64,000 nt of DNA from an uncultured Photobacterium sp. (GCF_947502415.1 NZ_CANMZV010000006.1:1-64000); one strand, 5' to 3'. Positions 16,429-26,796 are shown, counted from the stretch's first letter. Program-made: numbers and translations. The notes: generated by a model from the letters alone, not told the origin.

Positions 16429-17901
16429 ATGTATCAGACCCTGTTTCAACGGCAATTTACTCTCAGCTACGAAAATCTGAGCCGGATCAGAACTGCACTC
16501 GACAACAAGTCACAAGCACTGCATCTTGAGCCTGAAGCCTTACAAAATATCAAACTCGTCTGCAGCGAATACTGTGCTAACTTACTCGAACATCAAGATG
16601 ACGTGGCCAGCCAGGTAACCATCAGCTACGGCCGGTCAAACGGCCGATATATTTTTTCGATTCGTGATAATGGCTCTCCTTGGCATCAACTGACCCAGCA
16701 ACTAGAAGCCGCAGAGCTACCCGATGTAGCCGTTGAAAATGGTATGGGACTTGCGCTCATCCGGGCGACCTTCCCCTCTTTTACCTATCACAACCTCCAC
16801 GGCTACAACCAAATACGATTTCAGCTCCCCAAACAGAACCACCGCAAACAAATCATCATCGTCGACGATAGCCAAAGTCAACTTACCCTGCTCGCCCATT
16901 TCCTGAAGCAGGATTACCAGCTAGCACTTTTCAGCCAGGCTAGCGAAGCTCTCCAATGGCTAAAGAAAAATCACTGCGATCTGGTCCTGACAGATCTGCA
17001 TATGCCTGATATTGACGGCTTTGATTTCCGCCGTCAGGTCGCAACTATCCAACGACACCGACTGCTGCCATTTATATTCCTGTCAGCTGATACCATAACT
17101 GAAACACTTTCCGCCGCAGCTCAATCAGGTATAGATGACTTTCTTGCCAAACCGATCAGCAAACCACACCTATCCGTGGTACTGGCTCGGGTACTCAAAC
17201 GTCATCATCATCTGCTTTCTGCTTTTGAAGACAAACTACAGCAACAACTCAACACCCACACTTTCTATAACAATCTCTTACCTATTCATAACGGGCGGAA
17301 ATTACTACTTAACCAAGAACCGCAAATCAGTGGTGATTTCGTCATGCAAAAGCAGCTAAACGATGGCTCTCAGCTATTACTCCTCGGCGATCAAATGGGA
17401 CATGGAATGGCCGCAAAAACTAACGGAGCCGTTTATTTCGGGGTAATTCAAGGGCTTCTACACATGCCAGAAATCACTCCTCAGCTCCTGTGTCAGATAC
17501 TGAATGACCACCTCTACCATGCAGGCAATAAATCCAGCCTGATTTGCCTGCTCATTCTTCATCTCAGTACTGATAATATGCTAACGGTTTATAACGCTGG
17601 TATGCCAACACCAATTTTGTTCTCAGACCAACATCAGCTCATCGAACCTTCAATGGGATTACTTGGACTCTTCAATACACTTGAGATCAACAGCTGGCAA
17701 ACTCAGCTTTATTCAGGGGATAGCCTTCACTGTTACAGTGACGGCTTGTATGAATCACAATGGGCCAAAAAAGAACTCATGACAATCCAAGCCATGCAGC
17801 CAGAACAACGACATAAGTATCTATGGCAACGGACACCGCAAACCCCAGCCGATGACTGTAGTTTGCTATCAATTATTCTTACTGACACTCAGAGCTTGTA
17901 A
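16429..17901 (+). CDS. Serine kinase - receiver - PP2C phosphatase regulator (SypE-like)
   Basis: A 490-aa three-domain partner-switching regulator. Residues ~5-135 are an RsbW/SpoIIAB-type ATPase with the N-box Asn51 in SEYCANLLEH, the G1 box IRDNGSP and the G2 box NGMGLALI. Residues ~141-255 are a receiver domain with acidic pair Asp146-147, phosphoacceptor Asp189 in TDLHMPDIDG and Lys241. Residues ~280-488 are a SpoIIE/PP2C phosphatase with SGDF (Asp303), GDQMGHGMAA (Asp321), YSDGLYE (Asp438) and a final DD pair (475-476). The architecture is that of V. fischeri SypE, which phosphorylates and dephosphorylates SypA. All catalytic residues I can check are present, so both activities are plausible. 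The gene end overlaps the convergent glycosyltransferase by 23 bp. Confidence 0.92.
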   Translation: MYQTLFQRQFTLSYENLSRIRTALDNKSQALHLEPEALQNIKLVCSEYCANLLEHQDDVASQVTISYGRSNGRYIFSIRDNGSPWHQLTQQLEAAELPDVAVENGMGLALIRATFPSFTYHNLHGYNQIRFQLPKQNHRKQIIIVDDSQSQLTLLAHFLKQDYQLALFSQASEALQWLKKNHCDLVLTDLHMPDIDGFDFRRQVATIQRHRLLPFIFLSADTITETLSAAAQSGIDDFLAKPISKPHLSVVLARVLKRHHHLLSAFEDKLQQQLNTHTFYNNLLPIHNGRKLLLNQEPQISGDFVMQKQLNDGSQLLLLGDQMGHGMAAKTNGAVYFGVIQGLLHMPEITPQLLCQILNDHLYHAGNKSSLICLLILHLSTDNMLTVYNAGMPTPILFSDQHQLIEPSMGLLGLFNTLEINSWQTQLYSGDSLHCYSDGLYESQWAKKELMTIQAMQPEQRHKYLWQRTPQTPADDCSLLSIILTDTQSL

Positions 17902-18877
17902 GCTGATAGACCCGAGTGAGTTGAGGCCAGCGACTATCACCACTGAACTGCGTCATGATCTTACTCTGCAACTGACAGGACAAAGAACACCATTCATCAT
18001 GAGTGAAGTTTTCTAACCGCTTAAGTAACCTCGATAGCCGACGCCACTGAGACTCTTTAACTAAACAATCAGCAGGTAGCAAACACGCTAAATCCCCTAC
18101 ATCTGTCGCCAAAACAAGTACACCATTGGCCATCGCTTCCAGTGCAACCATCGGCAAGCCCTCAGCTCGAGAGCTAATAACCAATACATCAAGGTGCTGC
18201 CAATACGAAGTCATCGATGAAACAGAACCATGCCAGCTAAGCGTCGATTTTCCCCTTACCAGCGGTGCCAGCTCCCCGTCTCCAAATACATGAAAATGAT
18301 AATCAGCATGGGATTCGCTAAGGCGGAGAAAACGATCAATCCCTTTTTCGTGACTAAGACGCCCGACAAAACCGACCTGTAATGTTGAATGACGCGACCT
18401 TATCGGCAAGGGTAATTCGCTCAGTACAAAATTGCGCAGCAATTCGCAACTAAACGGCTGGCGCTCAAGAATAGGAGAACTCACCGCCAGATTATAAGAA
18501 AGGAAACCGGTATAAGCGTTCAACCATTCATAAACAGCTAACCTGCCAGTAAGCGATTCACCAGCGTGGAAAGTAGTGATTAAACGATAAGGAGCGAATA
18601 GACGAAATAATCGGGCCATGATTGAGGCTTTATAACCATGGGCATGAACGACATCATCTTTGGAAAGGCTACAAAAAAAACGGTGTGATGATGAATCAGA
18701 TAGGAACCGAAACGGAATTTGGCTTTCCGTCAGCCGTTCATATTGGGGATGACCGGGACAACGCTGCAGATAAACAACCTCAACCTCAACATCGCGAGAT
18801 TGAATCAGCAGAGCCAACTGGTGAATATGACTTTCAATCCCACCAAAGCCAGAACTGTCAATAAACAGATAAATCAT
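17879..18877 (-). CDS. GT4 glycosyltransferase closing the polysaccharide locus
   Basis: A 332-aa GT-B glycosyltransferase of family 4. The N-terminal domain has FIDSSGFGGIESHIHQLA, then VVHAHGYKASIMARL. The C-terminal donor domain has VGFVGRLSHEKGIDRFL, the EX7E motif in RAEGLPMVALEAMANG, and TDVGDLACLL. The start is taken at ATG 18877 with GGGAGGA six bases upstream; an in-frame TTG lies six bases earlier. It is convergent to the SypE-like gene and overlaps its end. It lies just downstream of the alpha-operon terminator. It may be the counterpart of sypH or sypI; which one cannot be decided here. Confidence 0.87.
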   Translation of the reverse strand: MIYLFIDSSGFGGIESHIHQLALLIQSRDVEVEVVYLQRCPGHPQYERLTESQIPFRFLSDSSSHRFFCSLSKDDVVHAHGYKASIMARLFRLFAPYRLITTFHAGESLTGRLAVYEWLNAYTGFLSYNLAVSSPILERQPFSCELLRNFVLSELPLPIRSRHSTLQVGFVGRLSHEKGIDRFLRLSESHADYHFHVFGDGELAPLVRGKSTLSWHGSVSSMTSYWQHLDVLVISSRAEGLPMVALEAMANGVLVLATDVGDLACLLPADCLVKESQWRRLSRLLKRLENFTHDEWCSLSCQLQSKIMTQFSGDSRWPQLTRVYQLTSSECQ

Positions 18878-18906
18878 GCTCAATCCTCCCTAAATAAGGG
18901 AAATTG

Positions 18907-18923
18907 ATGCAAAAAAAAAGCCG
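18907..18923 (-). promoter_or_regulatory. Possible sigma-54-like element overlapping the alpha-operon terminator
   Basis: On the minus strand CGGCTTTTTTTTTGCAT has GG and GC at exact -24/-12 spacing plus TTGCA, and would start transcription about 20 nt before the glycosyltransferase start at 18877. The T run is also the terminator U-tract of rplQ, so this could be coincidence. Confidence 0.25.
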
Positions 18924-18943
18924 AGTCATAGACTCGGCCTCTT
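18911..18943 (-). terminator. Alpha-operon terminator
   Basis: An 8-bp stem GCCGAGTC/GACTCGGC (18920-18927 with 18931-18938) and a 3-nt loop, followed on the minus strand by nine T residues (18919-18911), lies 26 bp after the rplQ stop. A T-rich run on the other side could also stop plus-strand transcription. Confidence 0.88.
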
Positions 18944-18963
18944 TTTATTTAACGCGCTAGTGC

Positions 18964-19350
18964 TTATTCAGCAGCAGCTTCTTCCTGAGCTTCAGGACGA
19001 TCTACTAGCTCGATATAAGCCATAGGGGCTTTATCGCCAGCACGGAAACCGCATTTCATAATGCGAGTGTAACCGCCTGGACGCTGAGCAAAACGTGGGC
19101 CCAGTTCGTTAAATAGTTTCGCAACAACTTCGTTATCACGAGTACGTGCGAATGCAAGACGACGGTTAGCAACACTGTCAGTCTTAGCTAGGGTAATCAA
19201 TGGCTCAATTACGCGACGCAGCTCTTTTGCCTTAGGCAGGGTAGTCTTGATAAGTTCGTGACGTACCAGAGAGCCAGCCATGTTGCTGAACATCGCTTTG
19301 CGATGGCTGCTGTTGCGGTTGAGTTGACGACCACTCTTACGATGGCGCAT
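18964..19350 (-). CDS. rplQ: 50S ribosomal protein L17
   Basis: A 128-aa protein starting [20 protein letters not shown], the standard L17 N-terminus. It lies at the polypeptide exit region of the large subunit. It is the last gene of the alpha operon, 33 bp after rpoA and directly before the terminator. The C-terminal tail is Ala/Glu-rich, as in other gammaproteobacteria. Confidence 0.98.
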   Translation of the reverse strand: MRHRKSGRQLNRNSSHRKAMFSNMAGSLVRHELIKTTLPKAKELRRVIEPLITLAKTDSVANRRLAFARTRDNEVVAKLFNELGPRFAQRPGGYTRIMKCGFRAGDKAPMAYIELVDRPEAQEEAAAE

Positions 19351-19383
19351 GACCTAATCCTTCTAACTAGATATCAGTAACTA

Positions 19384-20373
19384 TTAATCTTCAGCGATTG
19401 ATGCTGGCGGCCAGTTTTCCAGGCGCATACCCAGAGACAGACCACGTGAAGCCAGCACGTCTTTTATTTCAGTCAAAGACTTCTTACCAAGGTTTGGCGT
19501 TTTAAGTAGCTCAACCTCAGTTCGCTGAACAAGATCACCGATGTAGTGGATCGCTTCTGCTTTCAAACAGTTAGCAGAGCGAACAGTTAGTTCAAGATCG
19601 TCTACAGGACGCAGTAGGATCGGATCGAACTCCGGCTTCTCTTCTTTCTCTTCAGGAACTCGTACATCGCGTAGATCTACGAACGCATCCAGCTGCTCAG
19701 CTAGGATAGTAGCTGCACGACGGATAGCTTCCTCAGGATCAAGTGTACCGTTAGTCTCCATATCGATAACAAGCTTGTCTAGGTCAGTACGTTGTTCAAC
19801 ACGTGCTGCCTCAACGGCGTATGCGATACGGTCAACTGGGCTGTAAGTTGCATCAACTAGCAGACGACCAATTGGACGCTCATCTTCTTCAGTGTGAATA
19901 CGAGCAGACGATGGTACATAGCCACGACCACGTTCTACCTTGATGCGCATGCTGATGTCAGCATTGTCATCAGTTAGGTGGCAGATTACGTGTTCTGGGT
20001 TCGCAATCTCAACATCACCGTCGTGGGTGATGTCACCTGCAACAACAGGGCCTGCACCAGATTTGTTCAGAGTAAGGATAACTTCGTCTTTACCCTCAAC
20101 CTTAACGGCTAGACCTTTAAGGTTCAGAAGGATTTCAAGAACATCTTCCTGTACTCCTTCTTTGGTGCTGTACTCGTGTAACACACCATCGATTTCCACT
20201 TCAGTTACGGCACAACCCGGCATTGAAGATAGAAGAATACGACGTAGAGCGTTACCTAGAGTGTGGCCAAAACCACGCTCTAGCGGCTCAAGAGTTACTT
20301 TTGCATGCGTCGTGCTAACTTGTTCAATATCAACAAGACGCGGCTTAAGAAATTCTGTTACAGAACCCTGCAT
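19384..20373 (-). CDS. rpoA: DNA-directed RNA polymerase alpha subunit
   Basis: A 329-aa alpha subunit, the same length as the E. coli protein. The N-terminal domain (residues 1-235) for dimerisation and beta/beta' assembly includes [21 protein letters not shown] linker follows, then the C-terminal domain (~250-320) that binds UP elements and activators such as CRP, with [17 protein letters not shown] and [17 protein letters not shown]. It lies 23 bp after rpsD in the alpha operon. Confidence 0.99.
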   Translation of the reverse strand: MQGSVTEFLKPRLVDIEQVSTTHAKVTLEPLERGFGHTLGNALRRILLSSMPGCAVTEVEIDGVLHEYSTKEGVQEDVLEILLNLKGLAVKVEGKDEVILTLNKSGAGPVVAGDITHDGDVEIANPEHVICHLTDDNADISMRIKVERGRGYVPSSARIHTEEDERPIGRLLVDATYSPVDRIAYAVEAARVEQRTDLDKLVIDMETNGTLDPEEAIRRAATILAEQLDAFVDLRDVRVPEEKEEKPEFDPILLRPVDDLELTVRSANCLKAEAIHYIGDLVQRTEVELLKTPNLGKKSLTEIKDVLASRGLSLGMRLENWPPASIAED

Positions 20374-20396
20374 TGTGTCCTCTCTTAACTATAGCC

Positions 20397-21017
20397 TTAC
20401 TTAGAGTAAAGCTCGACGATCAGGTGTTCGTTGATGTCGGCAGACAAATCAGAACGTTCTGGAAGACGCTTGAACGTACCTTCCAACTTCTTGCTGTCTA
20501 CTTCGACCCAAGTCGGTAGTTCACGCTGAGTAGCAACTTCTAGAGCTGCTTTGATGCGTGCTTGGTTCTTAGCTTTCTCACGAATGCTAACAACGTCGTT
20601 AGCCGCTACCTTGAAAGAAGGAACGTTTACGACTTGACCGTTAACTAGGATCGCTTTGTGGCTTACCAACTGACGTGCTTCTGCGCGAGTTGCGCCAAAG
20701 CCCATGCGGTAAACTACGTTATCTAAACGACCTTCTAGAAGCTGAAGCAGGTTTTCACCTGTGTTGCCCTTGATGCGAGCGGCTTCTTGGTAGTAGTTAC
20801 GGAATTGTTTTTCTAGAACGCCGTAAGTACGACGAACTTTTTGCTTCTCACGAAGCTGAACGCCATAGTCAGATAGACGACCGCGACGAGCGCCGTGTAC
20901 ACCTGGTGCGTTATCAATTTTACACTTGGTATCAATCGCGCGTACACCTGACTTAAGGAATAAGTCAGTGCCTTCACGACGACTAAGCTTCAGCTTAGGA
21001 CCCAAATATCTTGCCAT
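20397..21017 (-). CDS. rpsD: 30S ribosomal protein S4
   Basis: A 206-aa S4 protein ([19 protein letters not shown] start; S4 RNA-binding domain with [20 protein letters not shown]). It is a primary 16S rRNA binder. In E. coli it is also the translational repressor of the alpha operon, acting on the leader before rpsM; a matching leader is present at 21811-21875. It carries no N-terminal zinc cysteine cluster, so it is the zinc-independent form. Confidence 0.99.
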   Translation of the reverse strand: MARYLGPKLKLSRREGTDLFLKSGVRAIDTKCKIDNAPGVHGARRGRLSDYGVQLREKQKVRRTYGVLEKQFRNYYQEAARIKGNTGENLLQLLEGRLDNVVYRMGFGATRAEARQLVSHKAILVNGQVVNVPSFKVAANDVVSIREKAKNQARIKAALEVATQRELPTWVEVDSKKLEGTFKRLPERSDLSADINEHLIVELYSK

Positions 21018-21044
21018 GTTCTTTCTCCAGTTTTCCTAGAAACG

Positions 21045-21440
<396 letters not shown>

Positions 21441-21453
21441 CTACCTTATCCGA

Positions 21454-21810
21454 TTATTTTTTGATCGGCTTGCGCGGACCCTTACGGGTACGTGCGTTGG
21501 TTTTAGTACGCTGTCCACGTAGTGGTAGACTGCGACGATGACGAAGACCACGGTAACAGCCAAGGTCCATTAGACGCTTGATGTTCATTGATACTTCACG
21601 ACGTAGATCACCTTCTACAGTGTACTTAGCTACACCATCACGCAGTAGATCGATCTGCTCTTCAGTCAGTTCACTGATCTTAACATTTTCAGCAATACCC
21701 GCTTCAGCTAGGATAGCTTGAGAGCGAGTCTTACCAATGCCGTAGATCGCAGTAAGAGCGATTACAGAATGTTTCTGATCAGGAATGTTAATGCCTGCAA
21801 TACGGGCCAC
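21454..21810 (-). CDS. rpsM: 30S ribosomal protein S13 (GTG start)
   Basis: A 118-aa S13 protein ([18 protein letters not shown] start; [20 protein letters not shown] near the C-terminus), located in the head of the 30S subunit. The start codon is GTG, as in E. coli rpsM, with an AGGAG ribosome site inside the predicted S4-controlled leader. First gene of the alpha operon. Confidence 0.98.
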   Translation of the reverse strand: MARIAGINIPDQKHSVIALTAIYGIGKTRSQAILAEAGIAENVKISELTEEQIDLLRDGVAKYTVEGDLRREVSMNIKRLMDLGCYRGLRHRRSLPLRGQRTKTNARTRKGPRKPIKK

Positions 21811-21875
21811 TATTCACTCCTAGTACTTTTCAAGAATAACCGCTGCAAAGCCCGTGTAGGATACGCAGCGGTGGA
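21811..21875 (-). promoter_or_regulatory. Alpha-operon leader (S4-responsive translational control element)
   Basis: The minus-strand RNA forms an 8-bp stem ACCGCTGC/GCAGCGGT (21839-21846 with 21865-21872) around an 18-nt loop. ACTAGGAGTGAATAGTG with the GTG start of rpsM follows. This matches the arrangement of the E. coli alpha-operon pseudoknot, where S4 traps the ribosome. The pseudoknot pairing itself was not worked out. Confidence rests on position and the shared start region. Confidence 0.65.
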
Positions 21876-21902
21876 ACAATTCTTTTGCACACACAAAAGA
21901 TT

Positions 21903-21923
21903 GGTTGGCTAATTTAGCCAACC
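21903..21923 (-). terminator. Hairpin between rpmJ and rpsM (possible spc-operon terminator)
   Basis: Inverted repeat GGTTGGCT/AGCCAACC with a small A/T loop, followed on the minus strand by AATCTTTTGTG. The U-tract is interrupted, so it may be a weak or partial terminator, or a processing site, between the spc and alpha transcription units. Confidence 0.5.
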
Positions 21924-21955
21924 TACCTTCAATTTGCAAGAAATATTTCTGCTAA

Positions 21956-22069
21956 TTAGCCTTGGCGCTGTTTATGCTTTGGCTCACTGCAAATTACACG
22001 CACAACACCGTTGCGCTTGATAACTTTACAGTTACGGCAGATTTTCTTAACGGAAGCACGAACTTTCAT
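21956..22069 (-). CDS. rpmJ: 50S ribosomal protein L36
   Basis: A 37-aa protein ([20 protein letters not shown] start, ending [10 protein letters not shown]). It keeps the zinc-ribbon ligands Cys11, Cys14, Cys27 and a His near residue 32, so it is the zinc-binding form. It lies between secY and the alpha operon, the usual end of the spc operon. Confidence 0.96.
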
Positions 22070-22098
22070 TGCTAAACTCCGTAAATGGATAACCAGTC

Positions 22099-23424
22099 TT
22101 AACGGCCGTGACCTTTAAGATTAGCCTTTTTCAAAACAGACTCATATTGTTGAGACATCAAGTGTGTCTGAACTTGAGCCATGAAGTCCATAATAACTAC
22201 AACTACGATTAGTAGTGATGTACCGCCGAAATAGAAGCGGACATTCCATGCAATCATCATAAACTCGGGGATCAGACAGATAAAGGTGATATATAACGCG
22301 CCTGCCAGTGTCAAACGTGTCATCACTTTATCTATGTATTTCGCGGTCTGCTCACCCGGGCGAATACCAGGTACGAACGCACCAGACTTCTTCAAGTTAT
22401 CAGCTGTCTCGCGAGGGTTAAACACCAACGCGGTATAGAAGAAACAGAAGAAAATAATCGCAGCAGCATAAAGCATCACATAAAGTGGTTGGCCTGGGCT
22501 TAGTGCAAGTGAAATATCACTTAACCAGCCTAGGTTTTCATTCTGACCGAACCACTGAGCCAGTGTGCCCGGGAACAGAATAATACTTGATGCGAAAATC
22601 GCTGGAATTACGCCTGCCATGTTGATTTTCAACGGCAGATGAGTGCTCTGTGCAGCGAAGACACGACGGCCCTGCTGACGCTTGGCATAGTTAACGACAA
22701 TACGACGTTGACCACGCTCCATGAACACTACGAAATAAATAACAGCGAAAGATATTACTGCAATTAACAGTAGAAGAAGTACGTGCAATTCACCTTGACG
22801 TGCTTGCTCTACGGTCTGTCCAATAGCCGGCGGCAAACCAGCAACGATACCAGTGAAAATAATCACTGAGATGCCGTTACCAATGCCACGCTCGGTAATC
22901 TGCTCACCCAACCACATCAAGAACATGGTACCGGTAACCAAACTCACTACCGCGACAAAGTAAAATCCTAGACCTGGATTAACTACCAGGCCTGGGATCA
23001 TACTAGGTAACCCCGTTGCAATACCAATTGCTTGGAAGGTTGCCAAAACGAGCGTGCCGTAACGGGTGTACTGGCTAATCTTGCGACGTCCAGACTCCCC
23101 TTCCTTTTTCAACTCGGCCAAAGCCGGATGAACAACCGTCAGCAACTGGACAATGATCGATGCCGAAATGTACGGCATGATACCCAGTGCCAAGATAGAA
23201 GCACGCTCAAGTGCACCACCAGAGAACATGTTAAACAGTTCAATGACGGTGCCCTTTTGCTGTTCGAACAGATCGGCAAGTACAGCAGCGTCAATACCAG
23301 GAATAGGCACAAAAGAGCCCGCTCGGAAAATTAAGATAGCACCTAATACGAATAGCAGGCGAGTCTTAAGCTCTGCTAGGCCACCTTGTGCACTACGAAA
23401 ATCTTGTCCTGGTTGTTTAGCCAT
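22099..23424 (-). CDS. secY: Protein translocase subunit SecY
   Basis: A 441-aa polytopic inner-membrane protein, the channel subunit of SecYEG, with ten predicted membrane segments. It starts [20 protein letters not shown]. Conserved parts include the plug region ([16 protein letters not shown]), the GERG-type cytoplasmic loop ([18 protein letters not shown]) and the C-terminal [17 protein letters not shown]. It lies 22 bp after rplO in the spc operon. Confidence 0.99.
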
Positions 23425-23446
23425 CTGTACCTCATCCTCGAGTTAA

Positions 23447-23881
23447 TTATTCCTCGATTTTACCGCCTGCAGCTTCGATAGCAGCTTTAGCGCCTTTAGT
23501 TACGCGTAGGCCTTTAACTGTAACAGAACGAGCAATTTCACCAGAAAGTACAACTTTCACGAACTCAATGTTCTTAGTGATAAGGTTCGCTGCTTTCAGC
23601 GTTTCAAGGCTTACTACGTCACCTTCAACTTTCGCTAGCTCAGCTAGACGAACTTCAGCTGTTACCAGGCTCTTGCGAGAAGTAAAACCGAATTTTGGTA
23701 GACGCTGTTTCAAAGGCATCTGACCGCCTTCGAAGCCTGGACGTACAGAACCACCTGAACGTGATTTCTGACCTTTGTGACCACGGCCACAAGTTTTACC
23801 CAGACCTGAACCGATACCACGGCCTACGCGCTTCGCAGAAGGCTTAGAACCAGCAGCCGGTGATAGAGTATTCAAACGCAT
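23447..23881 (-). CDS. rplO: 50S ribosomal protein L15
   Basis: A 144-aa L15 protein ([20 protein letters not shown] start; Gly-rich [19 protein letters not shown] and [15 protein letters not shown]). Late-assembly large-subunit protein encoded between rpmD and secY. Confidence 0.98.
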   Translation of the reverse strand: MRLNTLSPAAGSKPSAKRVGRGIGSGLGKTCGRGHKGQKSRSGGSVRPGFEGGQMPLKQRLPKFGFTSRKSLVTAEVRLAELAKVEGDVVSLETLKAANLITKNIEFVKVVLSGEIARSVTVKGLRVTKGAKAAIEAAGGKIEE

Positions 23882-23886
23882 ACTGA

Positions 23887-24066
23887 TTACTCCTCAACTT
23901 TAACCATGTAGTAAACTTTGTTGATCATGCCGCGTACGCAAGCAGTATCTTCAAGTTCTACAGTGTGGTTGATGCGACGAAGGCCTAGGCCACGCAAAGT
24001 AGCTTTATGCTTCGGTAGACGACCGATAGAGCTCTTTGTCTGTGTTACTTTAATAGTCTTAGCCAT
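23887..24066 (-). CDS. rpmD: 50S ribosomal protein L30
   Basis: A 59-aa protein translated from ATG 24066: [19 protein letters not shown] at the N-terminus, then [11 protein letters not shown], ending VKVEE. This is the L30 family at its normal length. It is packed between rpsE (five bases away) and rplO (five bases away). Confidence 0.97.
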   Translation of the reverse strand: MAKTIKVTQTKSSIGRLPKHKATLRGLGLRRINHTVELEDTACVRGMINKVYYMVKVEE

Positions 24067-24071
24067 GTCGA

Positions 24072-24569
24072 TTACTCCAGAATTTCTTTAACAGAAAGAC
24101 CACGCTTAGCTGCGATCATTTCTGGAGAGTTCATGCCACTCAAACCATCAATAGTTGCGCGAACAACGTTGATTGGGTTTGTTGAGCCGTATGCTTTAGC
24201 TAGTACGTTACGGATACCCGCAACTTCTAGCACTGCACGCATTGCACCACCGGCGATGATACCAGTACCTTCTGATGCAGGCTGCATGTACACTTTAGAA
24301 CCAGTGTGGCGACCTTTAACAGCGTGGTGTAGAGTACCGTCGTTTAGCGCTACAGTAACCATGTTACGGCGTGCTTTTTCCATCGCTTTCTGGATTGCAG
24401 CAGGTACTTCACGTGCCTTACCGTAACCAAAACCGATGCGACCGTTACCGTCACCAACTACAGTTAGTGCAGTAAAGCTGAAAATACGACCACCTTTAAC
24501 CGTCTTAGACACACGGTTAACTGCGATCAGCTTTTCATTCAAATCTGATTGAGTTTTTTCGTTAGCCAT
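24072..24569 (-). CDS. rpsE: 30S ribosomal protein S5
   Basis: A 165-aa S5 protein with the double-stranded RNA-binding-like domain ([20 protein letters not shown], then [18 protein letters not shown]) and a C-terminal domain ending SVKEILE. It contributes to decoding fidelity and the mRNA entry site. Part of the spc operon. Confidence 0.99.
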   Translation of the reverse strand: MANEKTQSDLNEKLIAVNRVSKTVKGGRIFSFTALTVVGDGNGRIGFGYGKAREVPAAIQKAMEKARRNMVTVALNDGTLHHAVKGRHTGSKVYMQPASEGTGIIAGGAMRAVLEVAGIRNVLAKAYGSTNPINVVRATIDGLSGMNSPEMIAAKRGLSVKEILE

Positions 24570-24581
24570 CTTCCGCCTACC

Positions 24582-24935
24582 TTAGAATTTCAGACCAGCT
24601 TCACGAGCAGCTTCTGCTAGTGCAGCTACACGGCCGTGGTATTGGAAACCAGAACGATCGAATGCAACGTTAGAGATGCCTTTTTCAATCGCGCGCTCAG
24701 CAATAGCTTTACCTACAGCTGTAGCAGCGTCTTTGTTGCCAGTACTCTTAACCTGCTCGCGAATCGCTTTTTCTAGGGTAGAAGCGGCAGCGATAACCTC
24801 AGAGCCATTTGGTGCGATTACCTGAGCGTACACGTGACGTGGAGTACGGTGTACAACTAGACGAGTTGCGCCCAGTTCAGCAATCTTACGACGTGCTCGG
24901 GTCGCACGACGGATACGAGATGCTTTCTTATCCAT
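24582..24935 (-). CDS. rplR: 50S ribosomal protein L18
   Basis: A 117-aa L18 protein ([20 protein letters not shown] start; C-terminal [20 protein letters not shown]). Binds 5S rRNA with L5 to form the central protuberance. Same length as the E. coli protein. Confidence 0.99.
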   Translation of the reverse strand: MDKKASRIRRATRARRKIAELGATRLVVHRTPRHVYAQVIAPNGSEVIAAASTLEKAIREQVKSTGNKDAATAVGKAIAERAIEKGISNVAFDRSGFQYHGRVAALAEAAREAGLKF

Positions 24936-24944
24936 AGTGTTACC

Positions 24945-25478
24945 TTACTTCTTCTTAGCTTCTTTAGTACGCACGACTTCGTCGGCGTAACGAACACCTT
25001 TACCTTTATAAGGTTCAGGGCTACGGTAAGCGCGAATATCAGCCGCTACCTGACCAACAACCTGCTTATCAGTACCAGTTAGTACGATTTCAGTTTGTGA
25101 AGGACATTCAGCTTTAATACCGGCTGGCAATTCGTGCTCAACTGGGTGAGAGAAGCCTAGAGTTAGTGCTACAGAGTTGCCTTTGATGGCAGCACGGTAA
25201 CCTACACCCTTAAGAGTAAGCTTCTTAGTAAAGCCTTCAGTAACACCAACAACCATGTTGTTCACTAGTGCACGAGCAGTACCTGCTTGTGCCCAAGCGT
25301 TAACAACACCTTCGCGTGGACCGAAAGTGATAGTGTTCTCTTCCTGGGACAATACAACTGCTTCGTTGATAACGCGAACTAGTTCGCCTTTACCACCTTT
25401 AACAGTGATTTCCTGACCGTTAAGTTTAACTTCTACGCCGGCAGGAATAACTACAGGTGCTTTTGCAACACGAGACAT
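24945..25478 (-). CDS. rplF: 50S ribosomal protein L6
   Basis: A 177-aa L6 protein with the tandem L6 folds: [20 protein letters not shown] at the start, [20 protein letters not shown] in the middle, and [20 protein letters not shown] at the end. It lies near the factor-binding site of the 50S subunit. Confidence 0.99.
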   Translation of the reverse strand: MSRVAKAPVVIPAGVEVKLNGQEITVKGGKGELVRVINEAVVLSQEENTITFGPREGVVNAWAQAGTARALVNNMVVGVTEGFTKKLTLKGVGYRAAIKGNSVALTLGFSHPVEHELPAGIKAECPSQTEIVLTGTDKQVVGQVAADIRAYRSPEPYKGKGVRYADEVVRTKEAKKK

Positions 25479-25490
25479 TTCCTACTCCTA

Positions 25491-25883
25491 TTATGCTACG
25501 TAGCAGATAATCTCACCGCCAAGACCCGCTTTGCGAGCAGCGCGGTCGGTCATAAGACCCTTGGAAGTGGATACAACAGCAATACCAAGGCCACCCATCA
25601 CTGATGGTAGAGCATCTTTTTTCTTGTAGATGCGCAGACCAGGACGTGATACACGTTGGATTTGCTCGATAACTGGGTTTGCTTCGAAGTACTTAAGAGT
25701 AACTTCTAGCTCAGGCTTAACTTCACCAGAAACAGTGTAGTCAGCCACGAAACCTTCTTCTTTTAGAAGAGCTGCGATTGCAACTTTCATTTTTGAAGAT
25801 GGCATTTTAACAGCAACTTTTTTCGCTGCCTGACCGTTACGAAGACGGGTCAGCATATCCGAAATCGGATCTTGCATGCTCAT
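25491..25883 (-). CDS. rpsH: 30S ribosomal protein S8
   Basis: A 130-aa S8 protein ([20 protein letters not shown] start; [20 protein letters not shown] and GGEIICYVA end). Primary 16S binder. In E. coli it is also the translational repressor of the spc operon, acting near the start of rplE; that target was not verified here. Confidence 0.99.
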   Translation of the reverse strand: MSMQDPISDMLTRLRNGQAAKKVAVKMPSSKMKVAIAALLKEEGFVADYTVSGEVKPELEVTLKYFEANPVIEQIQRVSRPGLRIYKKKDALPSVMGGLGIAVVSTSKGLMTDRAARKAGLGGEIICYVA

Positions 25884-25918
25884 AAGTCAATACTCCGTGA
25901 TTCTAATTTGGCAACTAA

Positions 25919-26224
25919 TTACCAGCTAGCCTTACGTAGACCCGGAATCTCGCCTTTCATGCAAGCTTCACGAACCTTGATACGGCATAGACCGAACTTA
26001 CGTAGGTAGCCGTGTGGACGTCCAGTCTGGTTACAGCGGTTACGCTGACGAGATGAACTAGAATCACGTGGTAGTGACTGAAGTTTAAGCACTGCATTCC
26101 AGCGATCTTCTTCAGACGCATTCACGTCACTAATTAGAGCTTTAAGTGCTGCACGCTTTTCAGCGAACTTTACTACAAGCTTGGCACGTTTAGCTTCGCG
26201 TGCCTTCATTGATTCTTTAGCCAT
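25919..26224 (-). CDS. rpsN: 30S ribosomal protein S14 (long, zinc-independent type)
   Basis: A 101-aa S14 of the longer form without paired CxxC zinc ligands ([19 protein letters not shown] start; [13 protein letters not shown]; ending [10 protein letters not shown]). Single cysteines remain but are not in zinc-ribbon spacing. Part of the spc operon between rplE and rpsH. Confidence 0.98.
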   Translation of the reverse strand: MAKESMKAREAKRAKLVVKFAEKRAALKALISDVNASEEDRWNAVLKLQSLPRDSSSSRQRNRCNQTGRPHGYLRKFGLCRIKVREACMKGEIPGLRKASW

Positions 26225-26239
26225 TTGTAACCCTTACTT

Positions 26240-26779
26240 TTACTTACGGAATGGGAAGTTAAAAGCAGATAGTAGAGCGTGAGCTTCTTCGTCAGATTTA
26301 GCAGAAGTAGTGATTGTGATATCAAGACCACGTACACGATCTACTTTATCGTAATCGATTTCTGGGAAGATGATCTGCTCACGAACGCCCATGCTGTAGT
26401 TACCACGACCATCGAAAGATTTCGGGTTTAGACCACGGAAATCACGAATACGAGGTACAGCAATTGAAATTAGACGCTCGAAGAAATCCCACATGCGTTC
26501 GCCACGTAGGGTTACTTTACAGCCGATAGGGTAGCCCTCACGGATCTTAAAGCCAGCAACAGACTTACGAGCTACAGTGATAAGCGGCTTCTGACCTGCA
26601 ATAGCAGTCATGTCAGCAGCAGCATTCTCAAGAAGCTTTTTGTCGTTGATCGCTTCACCCACACCCATGTTAAGTGTGATTTTTTCGATCCTTGGGACTT
26701 GCATGATACTCTTGTATTCAAACTTTTCAGAAAGTTCTTTTACTAGAGTCTCTTTGTAGTAATCATGCAGTTTCGCCAT
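26240..26779 (-). CDS. rplE: 50S ribosomal protein L5
   Basis: A 179-aa L5 protein ([19 protein letters not shown] start; [34 protein letters not shown]). Binds 5S rRNA and contacts P-site tRNA. Normal length, 17 bp after rplX. Confidence 0.99.
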   Translation of the reverse strand: MAKLHDYYKETLVKELSEKFEYKSIMQVPRIEKITLNMGVGEAINDKKLLENAAADMTAIAGQKPLITVARKSVAGFKIREGYPIGCKVTLRGERMWDFFERLISIAVPRIRDFRGLNPKSFDGRGNYSMGVREQIIFPEIDYDKVDRVRGLDITITTSAKSDEEAHALLSAFNFPFRK

Positions 26780-26796
26780 AGTGTACTACTCCAGAA

